Notes: a model not told the origin generated them from the sequence alone. Shown: positions 24,801-39,800, numbered from the stretch's first letter. The stretch: DNA of 64,000 bases from Epiperipatus broadwayi (GCA_028023455.1 JAQFVV010012509.1:1736001-1800000); one strand, 5' to 3'. A program made the numbers and translations.

Positions 24801-27800
24801 CATTATCACAGCATGTATTCCAGAATTGAGAGATGTAGCAGAAATGAAAGAAGAGACAGAAAAGGAAAGTAAGGAAAGCAACTTTGCTAGTGATTACCAA
24901 GATAAAAGACTTAATAGACATGAGATAGTGCAAGTTATTGGCCAGACTGAAGATGATACTGAAAATGATTTTTGAGAGGGGGAAGCCAAAGTCGATCAGC
25001 AAAGCATCAAAATCAAAGGAAACGACTTTTTAAGCGAGCATAAGTACCAGCTTAATTATGAAAATAACACGTTTTCTCCGTATGAAGAACAAATTGGGTT
25101 GAAAAAGAACAAATCCCAAGGGACGCAAAGTCAAAGCAAGGAATGGGGAAAAGCACTTACGGAAGAAAAGAATGTCGAGCTGCATAATGAGATACCATAT
25201 GAAGGCAGCGAATTCGCACGAAGTCTGACAATGCACCCTAAGCGATCTCCTGTGAGGTTGAAAGAGAAAAATGAAAGCTATGAATGGATAACCGATGATG
25301 ATGAAGATGGTTGGACAACTGATGATGATGATGATGATCTGTTGGGATGTTGTTTCAACTCCGGCGTGGAATTACTCCTTAAACAACCCCCAGATCCTAT
25401 TTAAATTGTTAGTTATTTTTGTGAGTGATTTGATCACTCCATATATATTATCCACTCTATATTTTATTTATATACCTTATATATATATATATGATACACT
25501 TTATATTTATTTACATACCCTTTATATTGTTATTATACACATTACATTTTATCTATATCCATTTTACCTATTATACATTTTATATTTTATCCATATATTA
25601 TCTATATACCCTTTTATATATTTATTACACGCATTATATTTTATATATATATAAAACATATCCATTATTTTAACAAAGAGGTATACTCGTTTGGGTATAT
25701 ATCTGTTTAAGTTTAAAATATTTACTAATAACCGATAATTTCATTATGTGTATTGATAATTGTGAGAAGCATTAAATTTATTATATAGTGTAATCCAGTA
25801 TGATGTATTATCATAAGTTTAGCGTAGGATTAGGCCATGAGTTTATACTTTGAAAGAAGCCATAATTTAGCTCCGTGTTATATAAATAAAGTCTTTTTTT
25901 TTTATTTGTTTTTTTTTACTAAGTTTACTGATATGAAACGGAAACCTCCAATCCCTTTCCGTTTCACCATCAACCTAATGACCTACTCGTCTGAACTAGT
26001 TTCGAACCTATCTTAAATGTAGAAATGTCATATGTAAAAATGTAATATATAAGTCGAGCGGGAAAACTTTGCTACAATGGCCGCTTGAATGGCATCATCC
26101 ATTTACTTATGAAAACACGCTAGAATTAGACAGGTTTGATAAAATTATAGCGGAGAAATGCTCATAAATTATTATAAAATGTTTTATAAATTTTCAGTCA
26201 ATTTTTAATTATATTCGCTATAATATTCGTATGTGGATGGATAATTTAAACCTTGGAATAGCGGCAAAATGATTTATATATATATTTAAGTTAAAATAAA
26301 AAAGATATACTATAATGTAAAATGTTTTCTTTAAAATATATTTAACGGCTTTCTGATTTAATGTTTTACATATATAATTGAAACTAAAGTATTTTCTTTA
26401 AATTTGCTTTTTTTTAAACAAATAATTTGGTAAAAACAAATATGTTAAAAGTTATTTATTTCAGTAAAATAAAAATCTGTTTATAATTAAAAATGAGAAT
26501 TTTGTGTAAACAAGAAATCAATTAGTGACGCACCCGGGTAAAAAGTAAAATCTAGTTTACTGATTGATTTTTGTTCGCAACAAAAGACTTTATCATTAAA
26601 TCAGAATACCGTTCCTTCTGCTAAGCTTTAATATTCTTTAACACCTAAAAAGGAATTTAATTAATGAAACTGAATCAAATTATATAATTTATATATTTAA
26701 TAATTTTAAGTAATTAAATGTAACACCTTGGAGACGTTATCTGTTGTAGAAATTGGATTATATTATTTTATTTAATTAAAAGTCAATTGGTCCCGAGGCA
26801 AACGAAATTCCAAAAAGGTGTTAAAGCTTAGTCGGAATATATAAATAGGCCTTATTTTAAGCGGGAAGATATACTCCATCTTGCTTTTGAAGAGCTATTA
26901 CTATCCAAGTCAAAATTGTTTAATTTTACCATGTCTGGCTAAAGTCAGGCAAGAATTGCTGCAATTCCTGTGATGGAACGCCGAGTTCAATCCATCAAAT
27001 GCCGAAGCAACAACCACACCAAATAAAAGATGTCATAAGCCGCTAAAAGAACTTGCCTTCGTTCCAACACCATTTTAAATCGTCTCGCAACTGAATAAGA
27101 ACATGCCATAAGCCGCCAAAGAACTCACCTTCGTTCCAGCTCGAATATCTCCAGTTCAGCTATAGGAGAACTGTTTTAATATTATTTAAAATCGCAGAGC
27201 TCTGTGTGAATTTCAACAACAATCATTATTTCTTCAAAATCAGGTTAGCTAACCATATTATTGTAATTTCTTTCTAAATTATTTTTCAAATAATATTGTA
27301 AATTCTCTATAAATGTAATATTTTTGCTAAATTTCTTTGTTAATTAATATTTTGCTATATAATTTAATCACTGCAGTTATATTTTGCTTTTCTTTTGCTT
27401 ATTTTTAATTGTTGTTAATTATGCCTATGTTTTGAAACAGCGTGCACTTAATTACCAATATGTTTTTTTAAAAAGATGTCATTTAAAATCTCCGTATTAT
27501 TATTTATATAGCGTCATTTCGTGCGCTGTTTCGAAACCCAAATTCATATTTTTGTCATTTAGTAAATTAATTAATATAAATATAAAATGTGGCTTTTCAA
27601 CCTTTATTTATTATGTTACTAAAGATTAAACTAGCCTGGAGTGCAATCATAAGTATATTTTTTTAGTTAAGTATTCGTAAGTCCCCTATTAAATATACTT
27701 TTCCCCCTTTTAAAAGTTTAGTAGTTATAGATAACTAAAGAGATTGAACGGGATAAAGTAAAGTTTGTATCTATATATATTCCTGTCAGTAGCATATCGT

Positions 27801-30800
27801 ATTTCTCATGCTACAGAAGAGTTGGCTCTTTTGATCAAGCTGATGATCTAGTGTTCATTTAATATATGATCTTTAATTTATAATATCCTTCGGCTTGGCG
27901 GATGTGGGATTTATTAATATTTTCTCGTTGTGCTGTTCTTTTTGATATATATATAAGATGGAGCCACGGTAAGTCCAGCCCATCTTCTCTTATGGGTAGT
28001 GCAGTAGCGAAGTCTGAGCTACGGGCCAGATTAGCACGTAAGTCCCCCGCCTCTGAACCAAATAAAGGTTCCCCATTAGCAGCATGACGACCGGTTATTG
28101 GGTAAACCGTTGTTTGTCACAAAAACCCTAAAACTATTCTTCCATCCGCAGAGCCACTTTATTATTATATTTTACTTGTGCCTAGCGTATTAGTAAAATC
28201 GTTATAGCCAACTCTTTCCTCCCTAATATGCAATCTTCGGCATTGAACCGAAGCATTCTTGAAAACCCGTTCGATCTTAAGCTATCTGGGATGCTTTATA
28301 AGCCCATAGTTAATATATAAATTGATTATAGTCAGATGTATTAAGTTTTACTCCAGACTTGGTTTGATTTTACGTAAAAGAGCCACTCGAACTGATTATA
28401 AAAGGACATAACAAATAAGTCAATGTAGTGATTAGTTGTATAGCGGGATATTTGGCTCCATTAAATCATAGCCACAAACCTATTTGCCAACATCAATTAT
28501 TGTTCAAATAGTCTAGAGAATGTTACTTTATAAATGAAATGCCTGTGTGCATTTGCCAACAACAATTGTCAATAAATATATTTTAATTCATCATATATCA
28601 GTTTCTGTCTCATTATTAAATCAATCCAATTCACTAATTGCCCATAAGTATTCATTAGTAAAGCCCCTATTATTTAAATATGTTAGATTTTATCTGTGGA
28701 ATGTCTAGTATTTACGTTGTTTATATATATGTTTAAGTCCATGAGTCTTATTGTTTTCTCCGATTTGCTAGTGGGCCGGATGAAGAATTAAATCTCGTGT
28801 GCTACCATTGTTATGTTATCCATTGGGTGTTAGATCTGGTGCTTGGAGAGTGGGTTCGAATCCAGGCTGGTCCCTGACCTAAATCTCGGGCTTGACTGGG
28901 TTTGAAGTACATTTTGTGAGTTCCAGCTCGTGTTAGATGGATAAGCATGTTTTGACTGGCACAATATCAAGATAATATCTACAAATGGAATACGATTTAG
29001 ATTAAAAACACTAAGATAGGGATTTAATGCACAAGCCTTCTAGCATCCATTGATTACTATGGTTTGCATTAGGTGGCATTATTGTATGATGAAAAAGTTC
29101 AAAGGGAAGTAGGAAGACATACATTGGATGCAGATGTATGGACTGCAAGGGAGGCAATTCAAGGAGAAATGGGATGGTCAAGTTTTCATATGAGAGATGC
29201 AAAAAGCAAAATGAAAATGTTTGGTAGATTGCAGTTTATAGATAATAAAAAAATAGCCAAAATAGTATTTAATTGGGTTATGAGTAAAGGGCAAGTAACA
29301 AGATGGGTGAGAGAGATAATGCGGTATGCAAAAGATTTGGATTAAGAATTTATATCAGTATATTTATACAAAAGATGAGATGATTGTGTTAGGAGTATTG
29401 TTGAGTGTTATAGTGGTAAGGAATAGGATAAAAGAATAATTTATTAATAAAGAATAGGCAGTTAGAGAGATGGAGACCTAGTATGGAGAGTAAAAAAAGT
29501 TTAAATATATATAGAAATAAACAGAATATTAGACAAGAGTTAATATATGATAATAGTAAGGAAAGTAGTTTATTGTTTAAGGCTCAAACGGGATCTTTAG
29601 CAACAAAAGAATATACATGTAAGTGGAAAAATATGGGTGATTTAGTCTGTAAATTATGTAAGGAAGGAATAGAAAATATTAGGCATCTGTTAATTGAATG
29701 TAAATGCTTGAAAACAAAAAGGGCAAATATAATGAAGTTATGGAAGAATAAATATGAAAAAAGTGATTACACAGAAAGTGGATTATTGGTTTTTATGCTG
29801 GGTTTGTGAAAAGATAAGGGGGATTTAAATATAAAGGCCATAGAGTTGACAAAGATTATGTTATGGAAATGGGATGGATCAGAATATGAGAAAACTTAGA
29901 TTGGGGAATGGAAAATAAAGTGGCTAACAGGTTTCCCGGGGCATAATTGTTGAGAGATTCTTGACTCCGTTTAAGGAGACACTATAGTACATCACATCAC
30001 ATTACTATTTTAAAGATTTAGATTACTTTCACTTTTAAATAATTGTTATAACAATTAACTAAAGATAAAAGTTAAAAAAACAATGTTATAAATCTATTAA
30101 AATTCATTTACCATCTTTTCTACATTTTAAACTGATACAGTAGGCAGTGTTTACATTTTTTTAATTACATCAATAAAAGCCACTTTCGATATCTTGTGTT
30201 TTAAATAGCATTTATCACAGCTGATGAATTCAAAGCATCAAAAACTTTTTCATATATCTTGTACGAGATATTCAGATAAATTTTATAAAACAGAATGTAA
30301 TAAAAATTCTATAACTATGAAAAATTACTTTAATATCAATTGGAAAAATAATAATTACTGTTTAAGCATAAGAGTTTTTGATCATAGTGGTTAACATATC
30401 TGCCTGCTATGCCCAGACCTAGAGTTCATATCTGGAACATTGTTTTACGTACTAAATATACTTAGGATTTTTCACTACAAACAAATGATATATAACCAAC
30501 TCACTTAACCATAATTATTGTTAAGTAAACAATTATTTAGCTATATTTTGAAGACAAATTGAGAATAGAAAAATCCTCACTATTCTGCATGCAATTGGAA
30601 GCATATTTTTCACAATTTTTCTTTAGAAGGCTGCAGAAAACCTTTGCTTTGAAGTTTGCTCTTTTATCTTTTATTAATTATCTAAATAAATAATTATTGA
30701 AACTATTTTAAATAAACTGAAGTTAAATCTTCAAAGCACTATCTAATGCAATTTTCATTTCATTCTTTACATTATTATATGATAAAATCAAGCAATTCTC

Positions 30801-33800
30801 ACAAAACACATTATCTGGCAAATGGATTTTCAACTTATCTTGACGAAAAAGTCAGTCATTTTAAACACGTGAACTGGAAGAATGTTTCAATTTTTTCAGC
30901 ATGTGATGATGTAAAAGAATGAAATAAAAATTATGGTAAAGGATGCTTAACAACATTTCAATTATCTGTTCAAGTATATACAGTCAGTGTAAAGTTTTTC
31001 TATTAAGGAAAGGGCATATTTATTATATGACCATATTGAATAATTCTGATAATAGCATTAGAGATAATTTGATGACATACTAACTACATTTTCACATATA
31101 TTTAAAATGATAAAGATTACAGAACAAAAAAAAAAAAACAAAGTTGCATTTTAGTTGGAAATAACAACAAAAAAATATGGTTCAATATATATAAATTCTA
31201 GATATTAAATGAATTAAACAATTATTAGTCACTATATCGGAGAAACTATCAAATTGAAGATGACATACACTATTATCAGAAATCAAGGACTTAATGCACA
31301 TAGAAGTATGATGCTTTCTTCACCAAATATCTTTAGTTTTATCTACCTCTTGAACATTGGTCAAATGTAATTTAGCTCAAAACCATTCTTTAATGCCATC
31401 TACCCATACTCTATAGGTTCTTCCCCTTTTATATGTGCCTTGGGTAATAAGAAAAATGAGAATTTTTAGATTATCATAACAATAACTAAGCTTAAATAAC
31501 AATTTTATTTTGGTAATATCATAATTCTGGATAAATGGATAAAATTAAAATAAAATTGACAGCATTTGGGGTGAATGGATATGTTGTAAAAATATGTTGA
31601 ATAGAGTGGTTTGAAAAACTCATCCCGTGACTAGAAGCCATGCACTCTGATCACAAATTTGCATAATCTTCATAAAATTATTTTGCCTTTGAATGAATAG
31701 CTCAGTTGGTTAGTGTTTGCCTTAAATTCGATATTCAAGAATCTAAAGGTGCGAGTTCAACTTCTAAGCGAATATTATCACTGTGCATATAGGCCAGCAA
31801 TACCTGAAGAAGAGTGGAGAATAATACTATTCAAAAACATTGTGTAATTACTAACCTGTGTTGTCTATTTGTGTGTTATTATTAACAAGTTGTTTGTATT
31901 TGGAAAGTTTACAATTTTCTATACATTCAACATTCACTCATATATGATGGAAATAGTCCAACATATCACATCTGATATAATAGATATTTAATAATATACA
32001 TGCATGCATATATGATTGTTTAATCTTTTTACTGCAAAAAAAAATAAATTATACTATATGATAGTTTTCTTTAGATCTCATTTCATCTTGTCCTAACACA
32101 TCCTGTTTCTTCACGGTTTTGTCTTAGTGCTTTTGTATATTGTTAATTATTTGACTATTCCATTCTTTAAAAATATATGTCAAATAAACAACTTAAGACT
32201 AATCAATGGAATCTTGATACCAAGTAAAAGCATGATTGCAATATGAAAATAATAAAAACTGTCATTCAACACTTATAAATATATATATTTATATTACTTT
32301 AATAATAATGATATTTCAATAATTAAGTGTGTGTTAAATAAGATTGACTATTATTTCATTGTTGCGTGTAAAATAACAACAAAAAACATACCTCTATAGA
32401 AATTTGATCAATTTTGTTAAGGAGGTAGATACAAGGAATGTAAACCCGATTGCCTTCAATAACATCAATGAGATCATCGGCCGAAGCATCATAACGTAAA
32501 GTCACATCAGCATTGTGAATGCGATATTCTGAAAGAATGCCTTTCACAGTGTCTATATCTAACTCAGTTTGCTGTACAGCACAAGTCAGATTTATACCTC
32601 CTTTATCTTTCCTTTTGTAAACAATATTAGGAGGCTCCTTATTTAATCGAATACCAAAACCTTCTACTTCCTTTTCAATAATTTTTTTATGCTGAAGGGG
32701 TTTTAAAACGTCAAGTACAATAAAGATCAAACTGCAAGTTCTAGCAACTGCAAATTAAAAATATATACTATATCAAATTGTGTAAACATAACAATATTAT
32801 AACATATACAAACACATATATAAATATATCAATGAAATGAAACAGATGCCGAGCCTATTAAAATTTTTATTTTCTAAATGACCTGGCGCAAAGTTCACTA
32901 GAAAAGACAATATTATTTATATATACAATAAAAATAATAATGGTAACAAACTATTATAAACAATCCTTAAATTCGCAGAAGTACTTCTGCGAATTTAAGG
33001 ATTGTTTATAATAGTTTGTTACCGTTATTATTATTTTTATTGTAATTACAATTTGGTTTTAATTAATGGACATTTTATTTTTATATTACATATTTATAAT
33101 AGTCCCCCAAATCTAAACAACAGCTACAAACTCAGTCATTTATAATATAAAAAAATCATTAAATAAAAAATAATTAGAAATTCATAAATTTGAATTAATA
33201 CATTTCACATCGCATCTATATAAATGAGATTTACCATGAATCAACTCTCAGGTTACTCCTTTTATATATTCATTTAGTTATGTGATTATTTTGTCTCTTT
33301 CTCTCTAGATTCGTTAATATATTGTCCTTTTTAACAAGTTTTCATTTTTGTTGATATCAAATAAAGAATTTGTATTATACATGGTTTCAGATATCCATAG
33401 GAACGATTGGAACCAAATGGCAATGAATGTGTAGTGACTATTAAAATATAATCCATTATTTACCATGTCACTATTTCACATAAAACTTACTATTCACATT
33501 TGGCAATGTAATGCTGATTAAATATTAATGTACTAATGATTCCATTCATTTACATTTAAAATATGCACCAATTAAAAGAGTCAAAATTTACCAAAATATA
33601 CAGTTATTTTCAGATCTATATATATAGTTGAGTAAGCAGGTTAACTTGTTTTTAAAATCTTGGGGAGTTTTTTGAATATATTCAAGTCACTAATTTGAAT
33701 AGTATGATAAAAGTGATTGCTGGATGGATATATACACCCCCAGGAATCTTCACTGAAGAAAACCTGATCTGGGATCTGTTTATCAAAACTATCTGGGGCC

Positions 33801-36800
33801 TAGTGATTAATCTTGTTATATAGATGATTCTATGGTAGAGAGATATAGATGTATTACTGTTGCCATTGCTTATTCAAAATATTCATAGATAAGTTGCCAC
33901 ATGTAAACAAGTATGGCCATTGCAATTCAAAGAAAAGAAACAAAAACTTTTATTTTCAAAGAAACTTTATTAGTGAAATATATGGCTACAAAGTGTGATG
34001 TTCAGATGAGAGCATGTGTCAGCAGGAGCTTCTTACTTGGGAACTAGAACTATCAGTGTTGATGCTTTTGTCAAATCTAGATGAAGAGAAACATTTTTTA
34101 TAGTTCCGCAGAGATAGCGTGGCAGAATTGGGAACTTTAGTCACTGGGAATCTTCTTTCCATGTATTCTCATAGATAAACTTAGTAGAGAGAATTTTGTC
34201 TTTACTTTGGATTTTTCTGAGAGTTCCAAAGAAAATTGCAAGGGCATTCGGTTGTGGGATGTTGAATATTATTTTACATCGGGTGATCCATATGGAATAT
34301 GTAATGAAGGTAGAGATTCTTATGATGGAAAAATCTCTCTCCTTAATGGATTTTATAATAATCAATTGCTGAATTTTGGGCTATGATTTGCTTCAATGGT
34401 CCAAAGCTTGTGCAGGTTAATATAATGTGCTCAAAGGTCTCATCCTGTCTGTGGCAGATTGAGAAGGAAGGATCTATGTTGTTCAGGAATCTTTTCTGAT
34501 GTAAGAACCAGTTGGTGAGCATAGCATTAAGATTCACTTTTATTAAATAGTCCAGGAATTTGGGCTCTAATAGTAAAAACTTGAATAATGTTCTGATTTT
34601 CTGATTAGATACACCTAGTTTTGTTTTCATTTGGAAGGGTTGAGGGTTTATTAGTGAGTGCGCAGTCCATATTGTAATCTTTGTTTTAAAGGCATCTGGG
34701 TTATTGTTATTGAATTGGTAGAGGTAGGTAATAATCTGATCGATCCAACAAGTTTTACTTGGAGGTGAAATGAGTTTTACAATAACTATAAAAATCAATC
34801 TGCAATCCACAAATACATCTATACAAAAAAATGCTGATCTATTTTTTTGTTTATTTGATATTTTGTAAAACTATCTTAATTTCTTCAGCAGAAAATGTTT
34901 CTGAAATACCTCAACACTACATCGAATTGTAGCTCTTCAGTATATTCCATTCTGTGTCATATCTTCCCAATGGAAACAATCAACAATGCATCTCTTTGGA
35001 AATTTTTTATAACAGAAACAGGATTGATCCCTCCTATGTAAATCATAGAATTTTAGACATGCAAAATAATACGTATTGATGAAATCAACTGATCTATTTA
35101 AAAATGATTAAAAAGAGCTTCAAGTATTGATTAAAAAGGAAAAATCTGATATATTTAAAATAGTGAAAAGTCAAAAATATTGGCAGAGGGAGAAAGATAA
35201 ATAAAAACATTGAAAGAAGATTCTCACAATGATAATGGTAAAAAAAACTCTGTATGTTAACCTAGTGTGATAATTCACATTTGGAAACTACCCATTAACC
35301 TCGCCCTAAGAAAAACTGGATAAATCAAGGTTCTTAAAGGTAACATAAAATTTCTATTGACTATCGTCTTTAACAGAATAGTCAAATTGGTTAGGGTGTG
35401 AGCTTAGTATTCCCATACTAGTACTGATACTAATCAGTTCAGCAATACCTGAAGAGAATACCATTTGAAATGTTCTGTTATACACTAACCAATACGCTAT
35501 TACCAATAGTTGACTAAATCTGAAAAATTTAAATAAAGTTTGGATTTTTTTAAAGACATTTAACAACTATTTCTAAATGGTCAAAGATAGTCCAATATAT
35601 ATTACAAGATTCTCTCTATGTGCATGTGCTAATGCATATAACCAGAAAAAATTACAAGTAAATTATAATTTTATTGGTAGAATATACGAACAATTATTTG
35701 TTAAAGTAAATTTCTTGGAAATGAGAGGGAATTTGTCATGAAATATACATACCTTCAATAATGTTATAATAGGTCAAAAATTTAATGAAAGTAATAACTA
35801 ATGTTTACAACTGATTAGGATTGATGACACACAATAAGATTTTTTTTATAGCTATTTCTTGTCCAAAATCAATTATTAGTCTATATATATTGTATTCATA
35901 AATCCATTATCATTTATTTATATTGTTTTCATGGAAAAATATTTTAATTATTCTACAATTTTATTCCTAATTAGTTTACAGTTTCACATCTATATTTATC
36001 CCCCCCCCCCCATTAATTCCTTTTTACTATAATTCTGCTCTTTTTATAATTCCTATAAACTCATCAGGTTTTTTTTATAAATCATCATGATCTTTAGCCG
36101 CTCTTCCCCACATCACCCCAGCATACTTGCATATTTCATTCATCTATCTCATATGTGGTTTCTTCCTAGATCTTTTACAATCTCTTGGAATCCGGTTTAA
36201 GATCTCAACTGCCTATCTATTATCATTTTTTTGTAGAAATATGTCCAACACAACTCTATTTCAGTCTCTTAATTCTTTGAATGATATCAGTAAAACCTAT
36301 TTCTTCTCTTACCTAGGTATTTCATTTTTGATCTCTTCTTGTTACTCCTAACATACATCTCCCCATATTTCGTTGAACGGTCTGAAGTCTCTTTATTGCT
36401 CTTCTGTTAAATGTTCAAGTCTCAGATCCATAAGTAAGAACTGGTAGAACATATTTATTAAAAACCTTTCTTTTCAAACACATAGGCATATTTCTTTTTA
36501 ATATTATTTCTACCAAAACACTCCGATCAAGTTTAATTCTACAATTAATTTTATCCATCGTTTCCATCTTTAGTAATAATGTAACCAAAGCCAGCGTAAC
36601 CAACAGCACCGCTCAGCATAGATACACCTACAATAGGGCAAAGAAAAATAACGACAATTCTTCAACATTTTTAGAACATTTCAAGAAGATAGGCCACATA
36701 TTTGAACTCTCCAAGCCCAAAATAGTTTACATAGAGAAAAACGACATCAAACGGAAAATTAGAGAAGTGTACTTCATTAATGGCAACAATAACTCTATCA

Positions 36801-39800
36801 ATAGACGTGACGCCTGCTTTGTCATTTCCAAACATTGAGCTATCTAAATCATTTGCATATACTTTGCATATCGCCTTTATTTCTCTGTTTTGCATTTCGC
36901 ATTATCGCTATGAATATGAGGCAAACGGCCTCGAAAGTGTTTAGCATTTAATATTTTTTGCACTCTCTACAGCTTCTCTTTCAAGCGCTTCACACACTTT
37001 TAATTTTATATATCATATACATATATAATAATCCCTATCCCAATGAATTGATAACTATTTCTGATTTATAATCAGTGTAAATCAATTACTACCTACAATT
37101 TTGACTCGGGAATATTCTATTGTAAGGTGATAATCATGACATTAATTATGGGAAGGCCAGTCATGAATAAAAAAGTATTATACAGTGACAATGAGAATAT
37201 ACCTAAAGGTCCTATGATAAATAATATCAATGTTAAAAAATAATTGTTAAAAAAATACTCAGCTAGCTAAAAAATTAGATTAAGGATGTTTTGTTTATTA
37301 CAGAATCAAATGGCATTACAATTTCTTCAACCAATATAAAAAAAACAGAAAGTAAGAATATTAATTGCTTGCGAAGCTAATCAGCTTTTGCTTTTTAATA
37401 ACTTATCAGAAACTAACGCTTTTTGTAAGAGAGTTTTCTTTATTTACATCATTCAATTCAAATAAATTGTACAGCACTTAAGTTTAATGTCAGACAAGCT
37501 TTGAAAAATCAGAACTTTTTATACAAAACTTCTTTTAAAAATAAAAAATGTTTTCATCTAACTTAAAAAATCATTAATATTTACTATAATGATTCAAATG
37601 AACCGAAATTGACTCTACATTTCAATGTTTTCTTCATTAACATTACATTCTTTATTTAAATAGTTGAGATTATTATCTTATATCTTCGGAAACCTTATGG
37701 TGAAGTTTAAAGAAGTTGATTAAATGCAAATAATTTAATTCCCTACATAACACAGAGGCAAAACTCTCCAAACAGTAGTACCACTCATTGCAAGCCAGAG
37801 TAATCAATAGATGCAGAAAGGTTTGTGCATAAAATCCCTATCTAGTGACTACTCATTCAATATCCCTAGACTAGTTTCTAGCTTGTGGCTTTCATCAGTA
37901 AGGAGTCTTAGATTTGAGAGCACTGCACCTAGACCTTAGGATCTACTGCAATCCTCCATCAATTACCATTTACCTTATTAGCTTAATATAAAGATTTGAA
38001 TCCAAAATAAAAAAACAATAACGTTTTCAATTCAAGCTCTGTATAGTCGTATCGATCTGAACTTAGTTCAGCATCCATACATTTGGGTGTCTGTGGTTCT
38101 TTAGTAACCACAGTCACCATAATTCTATTGGGCAGGATTGGTATTAAACCACTAAACTTCATATCATCACCATTCTTTATGCTTACACAAGTTAGTGCAA
38201 GCCAGGAAAAGATGGATGCAGGAAGGTTTGGGTATAAAATCTCTATCTAGTGCCCACTCATCCAATATCTTTAGAATAGTTTCTAGCTTGTGGTTTTCAT
38301 CAGTGAAGAGCTTTGGATCTGAGAGCACTGCACCTAAATCTTAGGATCTAATGCAACCCACTAGTAGCCACCTTTTATCTTATAAGCAAAATATAAAGTT
38401 TTGAGTCCAAAATAAAAACCCAATAATGTTTTCAATTAAAACTCATTAGCTTGTATAGATCTGAACTTAGTTCAACATTCATACTTTTTATAGTATTTGG
38501 TTCTTTAATAACCCCAGTCACCATAATCCTATTGGGCATCCATTGATTACTCTGACTTGCACTGAGTGGCGCTACTGTATGGAAAGTTTTGCCTCTGTGA
38601 CAACAACTTGTGTAAGCATAAAGAATGGTGATCATATGATGTTTAGTGGTTTAACACCAATCCTTCCCAATAGGATTATGGTACCTGAGGTAACTGTGGT
38701 CATTAAAGAAACAAAACACTAAAAAGTATGGATGCTGAACTGAGTTCAGATCCACCTAACTATACCAGCCAATAAGCTTGAATTGAAAGCATTATTGTGT
38801 TTTCATTTTGGACTCAAAGCTTCAGAGTTAGATAATAAGGTAAAAAAAAGATAGCTGCTAGAGGATTGCATTATATCCTAAGATCTAAGTACAATGCTCT
38901 CAGATACAAAGCTTCTTACTGATGAAAGCCACAAGGTAGAAACTAGTCTGGGGATATTGTATGAGTAGTCACTAGATAGGGATTTTATGCCAAAACTTCT
39001 TGCATATTGATTACTCTGGCTTGCACTGAGTGGCGCTACTGTATGGAGAGTTTTGCCTCTCATAAATCGCTTGTGTAAGCATAAAGAATGGTGATCATAT
39101 GATGTTTAATAATTTGTTGAATTACCAGCGTGCAGCTATGTACATATAACAATAAATTTATAACATTTTAAAATGACATTAGAAAATTTAAAAATAATTA
39201 TGATATCTTTTACCAGCAATAACTTGCCTTCCACGGCCTTTTCCATCTTTGGCTCCTTCAATAATACCGGGAAGATCTAATAACTAAAATCACAACTCTT
39301 ATTAAATATATATATAGATTTTTAAAAAAAAGATAAAATATAATATAAAAATCTAACATAAAATCTGTCAATAATAAAAAAAAATACATCATTATGTCTT
39401 AATTGTTATTTAATCTTGCATGACTTATCAAAGAGTACGCACTAACTTATTTTCTTTATTTTTTAAAGACTGATTATATACAAATAAAGACCTTATAGTG
39501 TGTATTGCTAACGCATATACCTATTATGCCTATGATTTGGGTTTAAATCCCATCTGAATAAAACTTCAAAAATTTTTGAGGTTTTAATCAGACAAGATTT
39601 TTCTTTCAAGTAGTAAGATCAGCCTATGAGGCAAACCATCCAATATTGATCAATAAAAGAATATCTAATTATTGTCAGTTAGAAAGTGAAATAAAGACAG
39701 AAAACTGCTCAAATTCTCACTATTCTGCAATTGGCAAACCTGGTAATGCCTTCTCAAGTTCCTCTATAAGAAACTGCTGCAAAGGCCTTTGCCAGTAGTG

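Larger units (their letters stand above)
20044..28963 (+). mobile_element. Young LTR retrotransposon with giant LTRs, gag-like gene only
   Basis: Two direct 3,030-bp LTRs (20044-23073 and 25934-28963) start TGAAACGG and end GGCACA, so they have TG..CA ends. The flanking ATAT at 20040-20043 and 28964-28967 is a 4-bp target duplication. By eye the LTRs differ at roughly 25 sites, so insertion was recent. The internal 2.86 kb holds a gag-like frame (24070-24975), a same-frame extension after one TGA (to 25404), and AT-rich sequence. There is no protease DTG, RT YxDD or integrase core, so it needs a helper element. It lies inside a DRG1 intron, opposite in direction to DRG1, and its right flank is a remnant of the 450-bp hammerhead repeat. 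Confidence 0.9.
37741..39120. repeat. 450-bp hammerhead repeat array, two minus units then one plus unit
   Basis: Units share GGCAAAACTCTCC..CAGTAGT, TCTAGTG..CTACTCAT, GTTTCTAGCTTGTGG, GATCTGAGAGCACTGCACC and GAACTTAGTTCA in order. Unit 1 (37741-38145) and unit 2 (to about 38535) are minus; unit 3 (38536-39120) is plus, the switch being abrupt at about 38535. Unit spacing is about 405 bp between units 1 and 2. Each has one hammerhead motif (37863-37904, 38268-38309, 38913-38954). The array lies in the DRG1 intron just left of the G3 exon. Confidence 0.85.

Noticed and set aside
24766-25236. Minus-strand frames of 78 and 68 codons across the gag-like gene
   Set aside because: Antisense shadows of a purine-rich coding region (rich in Phe, Leu and Ser).
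25295-25673. Open frames of 119 and 60 codons after the gag extension
   Set aside because: They consist of Tyr/Ile/Leu/His repeats from TATATTTTAT-type DNA and overlap the real frame; low-complexity artefacts.
31690-31765. tRNA gene
   Set aside because: Box A is good but box B is imperfect, the anticodon arm does not fold and the tail matches another dispersed copy, so it is a SINE.
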